Source of the DNA: Alistipes sp. | GTDB lineage: Bacteria > Bacteroidota > Bacteroidia > Bacteroidales > Rikenellaceae | Length of the DNA stretch: 64,000 nucleotides | Direction of reading: 5' to 3' | NCBI GenBank assembly: GCA_017501625.1 | Contig: JAFVWO010000029.1 | Location: 1 to 64,000, forward strand | In this document: positions 1 to 7,499 of the stretch, in pieces | How the letters are laid out: every line of letters starts with the position of its first letter | Numbering within the stretch: position 1 is the first letter of the stretch | Made by a program: the position numbers and the translations under genes | The notes under the pieces: model-generated | The model's database searches: none | Seen by the model: the letters and a program-made list of their open reading frames with translations, nothing else | Told to the model about the DNA's origin: nothing

Positions 1-10
1 GGGGCAGTGG

Positions 11-53
11 CGGGGGGCGCGGTGGGGCGCGGTGGGGCGCGGTGGGGCGCGGT
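11..53. repeat. GC-rich 10-bp tandem repeat
   Basis: A 10-base unit GGTGGGGCGC is repeated three times exactly (21-50), flanked by a degenerate copy at 11-20 and a partial copy at 51-53. It is very G-rich on this strand. It lies at the window edge, so its full length is unknown. No function is visible; it could be a slippage-prone intergenic tract. Confidence 0.8.
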
Positions 54-116
54 ATCGCATTGTGGGGTCAAACCAAAGGCAGCACCCTCTTTTTTCAGTT
101 ATTCTTTTTCAAACGC

Positions 117-147
117 TTGGCGGTTAATAAATAAATTCCTACCTTTG
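117..147 (+). promoter_or_regulatory. Bacteroidetes-type promoter for the lipoprotein leader
   Basis: TACCTTTG (140-147) matches the TAnnTTTG -7 box. TTGG at 117-120 lies 19 bases upstream at the -33 position. The predicted start is around 152-155, giving an untranslated leader of nearly 300 bases before the ATG at 447. Confidence 0.65.
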
Positions 148-151
148 TGAT

Positions 152-400
152 GCCGTGGGTATATTCCCTCGGCAGACATGTTATTTTTAGTGAAAGTGTT
201 TCGCTAATCCTCGGAAATAAAATTTGGCGATTTTAGTACAACGGGATAACGGATGCTTACATCACTTGTATCGGTATGCTTTGTCGGCACGTTCTGTGCC
301 TGCTCCATACTGTACAGGTGTGGAGTATAGTTTATTGTTGTACGGGCCACGCCAAATGCCTATTTCCTGATAAACGAACATCTCCACACTTTCTTTTTAT
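152..400 (+). promoter_or_regulatory. Structured 5' leader with possible terminator/antiterminator switch
   Basis: The leader is rich in hairpins: 152-173, 187-207 (9-bp stem TTAGTGAAA/TTTCGCTAA), 286-300 (GGCAC/GTGCC) and 303-325 (CTCCATAC/GTGTGGAG). The 318-325 arm can instead pair perfectly with CTCCACAC at 382-389. That alternative is extended by GTTTAT (330-335) with ATAAAC (370-375) and is followed by a T-rich run at 390-399, which is the layout of an intrinsic terminator. The two folds exclude each other. No promoter-like box lies between the T run and the ATG at 447, so the terminator would control the lipoprotein gene. A free-standing small RNA with read-through is the alternative. 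I recognise no known riboswitch class. Confidence 0.45.
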
Positions 401-446
401 ACTAATCCGTCGTTGGAGGTGCGGTGGGCACAAATAAACTATTATT

Positions 447-1487
447 ATGAGAGCAAAACATCTACTCTTAGCTGCATTTACTCTTGCTTTAGGCGCTGTT
501 GCCTGCGAGAATAATGTCGAGACTCCCGCGACACCCAACGAGGAGGCTAAGACCTACACCATTAGACTCCGCGCAAACGGCGATGTCGATGTAACCCACA
601 ATCCACTCACGCGCTTCACCCCCGACGACCGCGACCTGTATGCTATAGAAGTTACATACAAACCGGCGAGCGAGAGTAGATATAGCCAATATGCTTATGG
701 ACTCTTTGACAACCTCGACAATGCTGTGTTGGAGCTTACCGAAAATTACAATTATAATTTTACGGTATTACTAATAGATGATGCCAAGGATAAGATATAT
801 TGCGACTCTATTCTTGTGGACAATGTACCATACATAGGCTACAGCGCACCTTTCAAGGCATATAACAAATATCACGCATCGGATAATTCATATTCTAATA
901 CCAGAGTAACAAATGAGTTTATTATCGCCGAGGATAAATATTTTGGTAATATAGGTGATATAAGTTACCACCTTACAGATGGTACAACCTTATATAGTCC
1001 AGAGAATATAGATGTATATTATGGAGAACGCAATGGCTTCACTCCGGAAGAGGGTGTCACTGAGATATACATCAATCTCGAAAGAATGAACTATGGGCTA
1101 AAGGTCGAGGTGTCTGACTTCTTCGATGAGGGCACACTCACAGTGTCGTATCATAGTGACAGGAAGCGTATCCTTACCCCCGACAACAAATCATTTGAAA
1201 CAGTATTTGCATATTCCAGACTAGAATCATGGTATAATAGTTCAAACGCAGTAACTTCTTATAGTCTGGACTTCTCATGGACCAAAGCTGATGGTAGCGT
1301 TGTAAATTGGGATAGTATAAATGTAGATTATCATCGACTACAGCAGACCGTAGTAACGCTTAACTACTATGGCGAAGACGAGGTTGCGGGAATGAACTCG
1401 TTGGTATTTACCTACGAGGATACGCCCATAGAGGAGATATACAAGGAGTATACCCACGGAGAGGATCAAGGTGATTACGAGTGGTAG
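447..1487 (+). CDS. Predicted surface lipoprotein, unknown function
   Basis: This is a 346-residue protein. A short basic start and hydrophobic run are followed by a lipobox ending at Cys20 (LGAVAC), so it is probably a lipid-anchored protein exported by signal peptidase II. After the Cys comes an acidic and polar stretch, then beta-rich sequence with many Tyr and Asn. I recognise no catalytic motif. The N-terminal half resembles Bacteroidales fimbrillin or FimB-like surface lipoproteins only in general character. It stands alone between a long structured leader and a strong hairpin terminator, so it is probably monocistronic. The ATG follows an AT-rich stretch, as is usual in this phylum. 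Confidence is high that it is a gene and low about its role. Confidence 0.8.
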   Translation: MRAKHLLLAAFTLALGAVACENNVETPATPNEEAKTYTIRLRANGDVDVTHNPLTRFTPDDRDLYAIEVTYKPASESRYSQYAYGLFDNLDNAVLELTENYNYNFTVLLIDDAKDKIYCDSILVDNVPYIGYSAPFKAYNKYHASDNSYSNTRVTNEFIIAEDKYFGNIGDISYHLTDGTTLYSPENIDVYYGERNGFTPEEGVTEIYINLERMNYGLKVEVSDFFDEGTLTVSYHSDRKRILTPDNKSFETVFAYSRLESWYNSSNAVTSYSLDFSWTKADGSVVNWDSINVDYHRLQQTVVTLNYYGEDEVAGMNSLVFTYEDTPIEEIYKEYTHGEDQGDYEW

Positions 1488-1524
1488 AAGTTCACAACAG
1501 CGACATAGCATTTAACTAAGCTAA

Positions 1525-1556
1525 GGGGATGACTAAAAAGCAATTTAGTCATCCCC
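1525..1556 (+). terminator. Intrinsic terminator with GACTAA core
   Basis: GGGGATGACTAAA (1525-1537) and TTTAGTCATCCCC (1544-1556) form a perfect 13-bp stem with a 6-base loop, 38 bases after the lipoprotein stop. The GACTAA core recurs in hairpins at 15338, 21904, 26495 and 46772. Confidence 0.85.
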
Positions 1557-1586
1557 TATTATTAGTGAATCGATTAGTGTGTCGCT

Positions 1587-1701
1587 CTCTTTGCTTTGTT
1601 CGCCACCGCAGGTGGTGTTTTATAGTATAGCTGCCTTGCAAATTTATTTGCGTAAGGCAGCTATACTATAAAACATAGGCGCTCCGCCACAAAGCGAAGA
1701 G
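1587..1701. repeat. 115-bp symmetrical palindromic element
   Basis: The outer arms CTCTTTGCTTTGT (1587-1599) and ACAAAGCGAAGAG (1689-1701) pair over 13 positions with one G-T. Small hairpins follow on each side (CCACC/GGTGG at 1603-1615 and GGCG/CGCC at 1678-1688). A perfect 22-bp stem (1616-1637 with 1654-1675) then closes an inner GCAAAT/ATTTGC hairpin. The symmetry suggests a mobile REP/MITE-like unit or a very stable transcript structure. No ORF is visible. Confidence 0.75.
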
Positions 1702-1750
1702 GCTTATACCACATATACTACAATAGACCACTATTACCTCAGTCAATATT

Positions 1751-1781
1751 TTGCACGTTCCAACTAAATTTCGTAACTTTG
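1751..1781 (+). promoter_or_regulatory. Promoter of glutamine synthetase gene
   Basis: TTGC (1751-1754) and TAACTTTG (1774-1781) are separated by 19 bases, a full match to the Bacteroidetes -33/-7 pair. The start codon lies about 30 bases further on. Confidence 0.8.
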
Positions 1782-1812
1782 CTTAGAATCTTACATATTA
1801 AACGCTACGACT

Positions 1813-3315
1813 ATGAATCGAGAGTTAGCACTTAACCCCAACAAGCTCGTTAGCTTCTTGGGCAAGCCCGCAAAGGAGTTCACCAAGGCCGATATTGTAG
1901 AGTATATCACCAAGAACGATATACGCATGGTCAACTTTATGTACCCCGCAGGTGATGGTCGCCTCAAGACCCTCAACTTCGTTATCAACAATGCCGAGTA
2001 CTTAGATACCATACTCACCTGTGGTGAGCGTGTCGACGGCTCAAGCCTCTTCAACTTTATCGAGGCGGGAAGCAGCGACCTCTATGTCGTGCCACGCTTC
2101 AGCACAGCCTTCCACGACCCCTTTGCCGAGATACCAACAATAACGATGCTATGCTCCTTCTTCAACAAGGATGGCGAGCCCCTTGCATCGGCACCGCGCT
2201 ACACACTCCTCAAGGCGCTCAACGCCTTCCGTGAGGTAACGGGCATGGAGTTCGAGGCCATGGGCGAGTTGGAGTACTACGTCATAGCGCCCGACGAAGG
2301 GCTATTCCCCGCAACAGACCAGAAGGGATACCACGAGTCGGCACCATACGCCAAGTTCAACGACTTCCGCACGGAGTGCATGGCATACATCGCGCAGGCG
2401 GGAGGACAGATAAAGTATGGTCACTCGGAGGTGGGTAACTTCTCTATCGACGGCCGCATATACGAGCAGAACGAGATAGAGTTCCTCCCCGTGGCTGCGG
2501 CCGATGCTGCCGACCAGCTCGTCATAGCCAAGTGGATAATACGCAACCTCGCATACCGCTACGGCTTCGACATAACCTTCGCACCGAAGATTACGGCAGG
2601 CAAGGCGGGCTCGGGACTTCACATACACATGCGCATCGTCAAGGATGGTAAGAATATGATGCTCGACGGTGGCGTACTCTCTTCGACGGCACGCCGCGCC
2701 ATAGCCGGCATAATGGAGCTCGCACCCTCAATAACGGCCTTCGGCAACACCAACCCCACGTCATACTTCCGCCTTGTGCCGCATCAGGAGGCACCCACAA
2801 ACGTATGCTGGGGCGACCGCAACCGCTCGGTGCTCGTGCGCGTGCCCTTGGGCTGGACAGCAAAGAGCAACATGTGTCAGATAGCCAATCCGTTGGAGAA
2901 GGCACACGACTACGACACATCGCAGAAGCAGACCGTAGAGATGCGCTCGGCAGACGGCTCGGCAGATGTATACGAGCTTATCGCCGGCCTCGTTGTGGCA
3001 TGTCGCTACGGCTTCGAGCTCGACAATGCCTTAGATATTGCCGAGCGCACGTACGTAAATGTCAACATACACAAGAAGGAGAATGCCGACAGACTTAAGG
3101 TGTTGGCACAGCTGCCCGATAGCTGTGCTGCCTCGGCAGACTGCCTTGAGCGCCAGAGGGAGATATTCGAGGCACGTGGTGTCTTCAGCCCCGCGATGAT
3201 TGACGGCATACTCAAGCTATTACGCTCGTATGACGACCGCACGCTACGCGAGGATATAGGCAACGACCGCGCACAGATGTTGGCATTGGTGGAGAAATTC
3301 TTCCACTGCGGATAA
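1813..3315 (+). CDS. glnA: Glutamine synthetase, type I family
   Basis: Joins ammonia to glutamate using ATP and acts in the cytoplasm. The protein has 500 residues. A beta-grasp-like N-terminal part is followed by the catalytic domain. Visible landmarks are the Glu of GELEYY (about 151-156), HSEVG (204-208), QNEIEF (219-224), the ATP-site motif GSGLHIHM (266-273) and the substrate-loop block NPTSYFRLVP around residue 318, followed by a run rich in Arg. It is slightly longer than classical GSI (about 470) and much shorter than the GSIII type also common in Bacteroidetes. The ATG at 1813 sits correctly behind the promoter at 1751-1781. The dprA gene begins 28 bases after its stop, so they may be cotranscribed. 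The symbol glnA is by family; paralogues elsewhere are likely. Confidence 0.9.
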   Translation: MNRELALNPNKLVSFLGKPAKEFTKADIVEYITKNDIRMVNFMYPAGDGRLKTLNFVINNAEYLDTILTCGERVDGSSLFNFIEAGSSDLYVVPRFSTAFHDPFAEIPTITMLCSFFNKDGEPLASAPRYTLLKALNAFREVTGMEFEAMGELEYYVIAPDEGLFPATDQKGYHESAPYAKFNDFRTECMAYIAQAGGQIKYGHSEVGNFSIDGRIYEQNEIEFLPVAAADAADQLVIAKWIIRNLAYRYGFDITFAPKITAGKAGSGLHIHMRIVKDGKNMMLDGGVLSSTARRAIAGIMELAPSITAFGNTNPTSYFRLVPHQEAPTNVCWGDRNRSVLVRVPLGWTAKSNMCQIANPLEKAHDYDTSQKQTVEMRSADGSADVYELIAGLVVACRYGFELDNALDIAERTYVNVNIHKKENADRLKVLAQLPDSCAASADCLERQREIFEARGVFSPAMIDGILKLLRSYDDRTLREDIGNDRAQMLALVEKFFHCG

Positions 3316-3343
3316 TTAAGTTGATTCCATAAATCTGAGAGCG

Positions 3344-4444
3344 TTGACGTTAGAAGATTTAGCACTTATCTTTGTCCGTGGCATAGGCAGCCGCGGAGCA
3401 GCGTACCTCGTAGACCACTTCGGCAGTGCCGAGGAGGTCTACGCAGCGTCGCGCGCGGCCCTCGTTGACGATGCCAAGCTACGCCCCGAGCTCGCCGAGC
3501 GCATCATCGCGGGCGAAGGTATGCGCGAGGCGAAGGCCGAGGTGGAGTACTGCCGCAAGCACGACATACGCATAATCGCAGCAACGGACATGGAGTACCC
3601 TACACCTCTACGTGAAGCCTCGGATAGACCTCATGTGCTCTTCGTGCGCGGCAATGTCGAGGCGCTATCGCTACGCACACTCTCGATGGTGGGCACACGC
3701 GAAATATCGCCCTCAGGGCTACATGTCACCGACAAGCTCATAGGCGACCTTGCCGCCGAGGTTGACGACCTATGCATCGTCAGTGGCTTGGCCTATGGTG
3801 TGGATGGCGCCTGTCATCGCGCAGCACTCACACATGGCGCGACGACAATCGCTGTCGTTGCGAGCGTGCTCCCCGAAGTGACACCCACACCCCATCGCGC
3901 CTTGGCCGAAGATATAATACGCCGTGGCGGTGCTATAGTGTCGGAGCTACACTCGCGCACGAAGCAGAATGGCAACCTATTTATCGCCCGCAATCGCATA
4001 ATCGCAGGCATAAGCACCGGAATTATCATCGTCGAGTCACCCGCAACGGGAGGCTCTCTCGCCACGGCCGAGATGGCCGACAGCTATGGCCGCACCGTCA
4101 TGGCCGTGCCCGGGCGCATAACAGATGGCACCTCGTTTGGCACAAACAACCTCATACGCAGCGGCAAAGCACGCCTGATACTCTCGGCTCGAGATATAAT
4201 AGACGACCTCGGCTGGCAGATAACAGCCAAGGAGTCGCAGCCCACGACAGAGGGCGACGACGATGACCTAACAGCCAACGAGCGACTGATACTTAGTGCT
4301 TTCGATAGTGCCACGACACTCGACCATGCAGCCCTACTCGCAGCAACGGGGCTATCCATCGGCGAGCTCGCCATGGAGATGATGGAGCTCGAACTAAAGG
4401 GGCGCATACGTGCCTTGCCGGGCAAGCGCTACGAAAAAGTTTAG
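3344..4444 (+). CDS. dprA: DNA-processing protein DprA
   Basis: Loads RecA onto incoming single-stranded DNA during transformation. The protein has 366 residues. An N-terminal helical SAM-like region (about 1-70) is followed by the Rossmann-like core with the family signatures MVGTRE, VSGLAYGVDGACH and FIARNRIIAG. A C-terminal winged-helix region ends the protein (about 300-366). The frame opens with TTG at 3344; the matching residues begin immediately, and I see no better ATG upstream. It lies between glutamine synthetase and tatD in the same direction, with short gaps. The neighbouring tatD may be cotranscribed. comM, another transformation-linked gene, is also in the window but 50 kb away. 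Confidence 0.92.
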   Translation: MTLEDLALIFVRGIGSRGAAYLVDHFGSAEEVYAASRAALVDDAKLRPELAERIIAGEGMREAKAEVEYCRKHDIRIIAATDMEYPTPLREASDRPHVLFVRGNVEALSLRTLSMVGTREISPSGLHVTDKLIGDLAAEVDDLCIVSGLAYGVDGACHRAALTHGATTIAVVASVLPEVTPTPHRALAEDIIRRGGAIVSELHSRTKQNGNLFIARNRIIAGISTGIIIVESPATGGSLATAEMADSYGRTVMAVPGRITDGTSFGTNNLIRSGKARLILSARDIIDDLGWQITAKESQPTTEGDDDDLTANERLILSAFDSATTLDHAALLAATGLSIGELAMEMMELELKGRIRALPGKRYEKV

Positions 4445-4465
4445 TAGAACACACCATTAGACTAT

Positions 4466-5242
4466 ATGATAGATACCCACTCACATATTTATGCCGAGGA
4501 GTTCGACGATGACCGCACTGAGGCCTTGGCGCGTGCCCGCGAGGCGGGTGTAGAGATGCTACTCCTGCCGGACATAGACTCCGAGAGTCGCAATCGCATG
4601 TTCGACCTCGCCACAGCCCACCCCGACTACTGTCGCCCGATGGCGGGACTACACCCCACGTCGGTAAACGACAACCCACGCTGGCGCGAAGAGCTCGACA
4701 TGGTCGAGGCGCTACTCAACAACCCTCCTATGGCGCTCTGCGGCGTGGGAGAGATAGGCTTAGACCTCTATTGGAGCAGGGATTTCTATCGCGAACAGCG
4801 CGAGGTGCTACACGCACAACTCGAGTTAGCCCTCAAGCACGACAAGGCCGTAGTGATACATACTCGCTCGGCATACGACGAGATGCTCGATGCCGTAGCG
4901 ACATATCGCGGGCGCGGTCTTAGAGGTGTCTTCCATGCCTATGCCGCAGATGTCGACATGGCGCGTAAGCTACTGAAGCACGGCGACTTCGTCTTTGGCA
5001 TCGGAGGTGTTGTCACGTTCAAAAACTCGGGGCTCGACAAGGTTGTTGCCGAGTTACCCACGGAGCTGCTCCTCCTCGAAACGGACTGCCCCTACCTCAC
5101 GCCTGTGCCGCATCGTGGCAAGCGTAACGAGTCGTCATACGTGGAGTACGTATGCCGCAAAGTTGCCGACATTCACAACACCACAACAGCACACATAGAC
5201 GAGATTACAACGGCCACGGCACGACGTATTTTTGGGCTATAA
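4466..5242 (+). CDS. tatD: TatD family metal-dependent hydrolase
   Basis: Probable metal-dependent DNase or hydrolase of the amidohydrolase fold, 258 residues, the usual length for the family. Metal ligands can be read in order: HSH near the N terminus (MIDTHSHIY), Glu in GVGEIGLD (about 93), His in VIHTRSA (about 130), His in VFHAYA (about 155) and Asp in LLETDCPYL (about 205). The ATG follows dprA by 21 bases, suggesting one transcript. Family members take part in DNA repair or 3'-5' exonuclease activity; the exact substrate here is not known. Confidence 0.9.
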   Translation: MIDTHSHIYAEEFDDDRTEALARAREAGVEMLLLPDIDSESRNRMFDLATAHPDYCRPMAGLHPTSVNDNPRWREELDMVEALLNNPPMALCGVGEIGLDLYWSRDFYREQREVLHAQLELALKHDKAVVIHTRSAYDEMLDAVATYRGRGLRGVFHAYAADVDMARKLLKHGDFVFGIGGVVTFKNSGLDKVVAELPTELLLLETDCPYLTPVPHRGKRNESSYVEYVCRKVADIHNTTTAHIDEITTATARRIFGL

Positions 5243-5319
5243 TGACTCTCATGGCGCAAAATATCGCGCCACGTTGTGATTTTTTCACATAAAAAGGTTC
5301 ATCATTCGCTTTTTTTGCG

Positions 5320-5327
5320 TACCTTTG
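5320..5327 (+). promoter_or_regulatory. -7 box of asparaginase promoter
   Basis: TACCTTTG matches the -7 consensus; no clear -33 TTG box is seen at the usual distance. It places transcription start near 5334, which argues for the ATG at 5368 rather than the one at 5335 as the start of the asparaginase. Confidence 0.6.
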
Positions 5328-5367
5328 TAATGATATGTGTGGCACTAACGCCACACAAGACTCGTTT

Positions 5368-6405
5368 ATGAAACGATCATCGATACTTATTATATATACC
5401 GGTGGTACCATCGGTATGAAGACCGACGAGGCCACAGGTGCCCTTGTCCCCTTCGACTTCAGCGGAATATACGAGGAGTTTCCATCTCTCAAGCGACTAA
5501 ACGTAGATATAGAGGTGCTTACCATAAAGCCACCCATCGACTCGTCTAACGTGTCGATAGAGAACTGGGCAAATATGGCACGCATCATTCGCGACAACTA
5601 CGCCCGCTACGATGGTTTTGTCATACTTCACGGCACAGACACAATGTCGTACTCGGCATCGGCACTCAGCTTCATGCTCGAAAACTTGGCTAAGCCCGTG
5701 ATATTCACCGGTAGCCAAATACCCATAGGCATCCTGCGCACCGACGGCCGCGAAAATCTTATCACCGCGATAGAGATTGCCGGAGCACACAACGAGGATG
5801 GTGCGCCCATCGTTCCCGAGGTGGCACTATACTTCCAAAACCGCCTCTTCCGCGGTAACCGCACGACGAAATTCAGCGCCGAGGCACTCAACGCCTTCGC
5901 CTCGTTTAACTATGTGGCATTAGCGGATGTCGGAGTAAACATACAGTACAACACCTCGGCAATTGCCCCCTATGCCCCCGACTTCTCGGACGAGTTCCGC
6001 ATAAGTGAGGCGCTCTCGGATGAGGTCGTAGTGATAAAACTCTTCCCGGGCATACGTTCCGCGACACTACGCGCCATGCTCATTGACAGTGGCGCCCGCG
6101 GCGTTGTCCTCGAAACATACGGAGCGGGCAATGCCCCGACGTCGGAGTGGTTTGTGGAGTTGGTGAAAGAGGCTATCGACCGCGGTGTCGTAGTAGTGAA
6201 CGTGTCGCAGTGTAAGGATGGCGCTGTGCAGATGCATCTCTACGAGACAGGCCTTGCGTTGCAGGAGGCCGGTGTCATATCGGGACACGATATGACCATC
6301 GAGGCTGCCGTCACAAAGCTGATGTACGTTTTAGGCAAAAATTTGCCACTTTTGGAAACTCTAAATTTGATGCGCAGACCCCTACGCGGTGAATTTACGC
6401 TCTAA
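5368..6405 (+). CDS. ansA: Type I L-asparaginase
   Basis: Hydrolyses asparagine to aspartate and ammonia in the cytoplasm. From this start the protein has 345 residues, normal for type I enzymes, and has no signal peptide. The first catalytic Thr lies in the opening motif IIYTGGTIGM and the second in LHGTDTMSYSASAL. The open frame extends 11 codons upstream to 5335, but the -7 box ends at 5327, so that ATG would have almost no leader. MKRSSILIIYTGG is therefore preferred. The gene is in line with tatD but has its own promoter. A nitrogen-metabolism theme with the nearby glutamine synthetase is possible but may be coincidence. Confidence 0.9.
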   Translation: MKRSSILIIYTGGTIGMKTDEATGALVPFDFSGIYEEFPSLKRLNVDIEVLTIKPPIDSSNVSIENWANMARIIRDNYARYDGFVILHGTDTMSYSASALSFMLENLAKPVIFTGSQIPIGILRTDGRENLITAIEIAGAHNEDGAPIVPEVALYFQNRLFRGNRTTKFSAEALNAFASFNYVALADVGVNIQYNTSAIAPYAPDFSDEFRISEALSDEVVVIKLFPGIRSATLRAMLIDSGARGVVLETYGAGNAPTSEWFVELVKEAIDRGVVVVNVSQCKDGAVQMHLYETGLALQEAGVISGHDMTIEAAVTKLMYVLGKNLPLLETLNLMRRPLRGEFTL

Positions 6406-6409
6406 AGCG

Positions 6410-6440
6410 TTGCACTTTTCGGAAATAATGCGTATATTTC
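6410..6440 (+). promoter_or_regulatory. Probable promoter of the exb operon
   Basis: TTGC (6410-6413), a 19-base spacer and TATATTTC (6433-6440) match the -33/-7 pair except for the last base. This implies a leader of about 225 bases. The start of the box lies 5 bases beyond the asparaginase stop. Confidence 0.5.
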
Positions 6441-6488
6441 GCACTGCAAAGTGCTCTCTAATTGGGGTGTCTTACGAGAGGAAGCCCC
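6441..6488 (+). other. Possible pseudoknot in the exb leader
   Basis: CTCTC (6454-6458) can pair with GAGAG (6476-6480), while GGGG (6464-6467) can pair with CCCC (6485-6488). The arms interleave, which gives an H-type pseudoknot. A short GCACT/AGTGC hairpin (6441-6454) precedes it. The stems are short, so chance is possible. The remaining leader up to 6674 shows nothing I recognise. Confidence 0.25.
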
Positions 6489-6674
6489 TGATAAAGAGGT
6501 GTAAAGAGTTGATTGACACAAGGTTTATAGCGACAATGGGGATATTGTGTGCCCATACATGCGTTTGGGATATATCGCATGTCGCAAGATGGAACACGTT
6601 GTACGAATTAATTTTAAGCAAAATTATAGAGATAACAACTACTAAAAATTACAAATTTTAACTAACAAAACATT

Positions 6675-7466
6675 ATGAAAAAATTATTTTTGGTTTTGGC
6701 AGCTGCCACTCTCTCATTCGGCGCTGCTTACGCACAGGATGCTAATGAGGCTCCCGCACAGGAGGCCGCAGTAGAGCAGGTTGCTCCCGAGGCTGAGGCA
6801 GAGGAGTTGGCTGGTGAGCCGGAGTTGACTGGTGAGCCTATGCACTTCGCTCTTATGAAGAAGTTCTTGGAAGGTGGTTGGGAGTGGATGCTTCCCGTGC
6901 TTGTCTGCTTGGTTCTTGGTTTGGCTATCGCTATCGAGCGTATCCTCTACCTCACCATGTCTCAGATTAATACCAAGAAGTTCGTTGCCGACGTTGAGGC
7001 TACTCTTAACGAGAAGGGCGTAGCTGCTGCTTTGGAGCTCTGCCGCAACACTCGTGGTCCTATCGCATCGATCTACTATCAGGGTCTTCTTCGCTACGAT
7101 CAGGGCTTGGAGGCTGTTGAGAAGGCTGTCGTTTCTTACGGTTCAGTTCAGCAGGGTCACCTTGAGTCAGGTCTCTCTTGGATCTCGTTGTTCATCGCTT
7201 TGTCTCCTTCATTGGGATTCATGGGTACCGTTGTTGGTATGATTCAGGCATTCGATGACATTCAGGCTCAGGCTACTATCTCTCCCGCAGTCGTTGCCGG
7301 TGGTATTAAGGTGGCTCTTTTGACTACTTTGATGGGTCTTATCTCTGCCGTTATCCTTCAGGTGTTCTTCAACTACATCCTCTCTAAGATCGAGGGTCAG
7401 GTAGTTAAGATGGAGGATACTTCAATCTCCTTGATTGATATGCTCACAGCATACAACAAGCGATAA
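6675..7466 (+). CDS. exbB: ExbB/TolQ/MotA-type proton channel protein
   Basis: Inner-membrane channel subunit that uses proton flow to energise TonB-dependent outer-membrane transport (family knowledge). The protein has 263 residues. It has an N-terminal signal-like segment ending AYAQ, an acidic linker rich in Glu, Pro and Ala (about 22-55), then three membrane segments near 72-95, 168-190 and 208-232. The conserved ExbB stretch SLGFMGTVVGMIQAF precedes the third. The cleavable-looking N terminus plus acidic linker is typical of Bacteroidetes members. It heads a four-gene run with a membrane coiled-coil protein and two ExbD proteins; no tonB gene is in the window. The codons (many GCT, GTT) differ from neighbouring genes, which suggests high expression. 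Confidence 0.9.
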   Translation: MKKLFLVLAAATLSFGAAYAQDANEAPAQEAAVEQVAPEAEAEELAGEPELTGEPMHFALMKKFLEGGWEWMLPVLVCLVLGLAIAIERILYLTMSQINTKKFVADVEATLNEKGVAAALELCRNTRGPIASIYYQGLLRYDQGLEAVEKAVVSYGSVQQGHLESGLSWISLFIALSPSLGFMGTVVGMIQAFDDIQAQATISPAVVAGGIKVALLTTLMGLISAVILQVFFNYILSKIEGQVVKMEDTSISLIDMLTAYNKR

Positions 7467-7499
7467 TTAAGACCAACTATTTTTAAGAAACAGTCAATT

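Noticed and set aside
6389..6661. 90-codon frame before exbB
   Set aside because: It overlaps the asparaginase end and a promoter, has no family features, and is more likely part of the leader.
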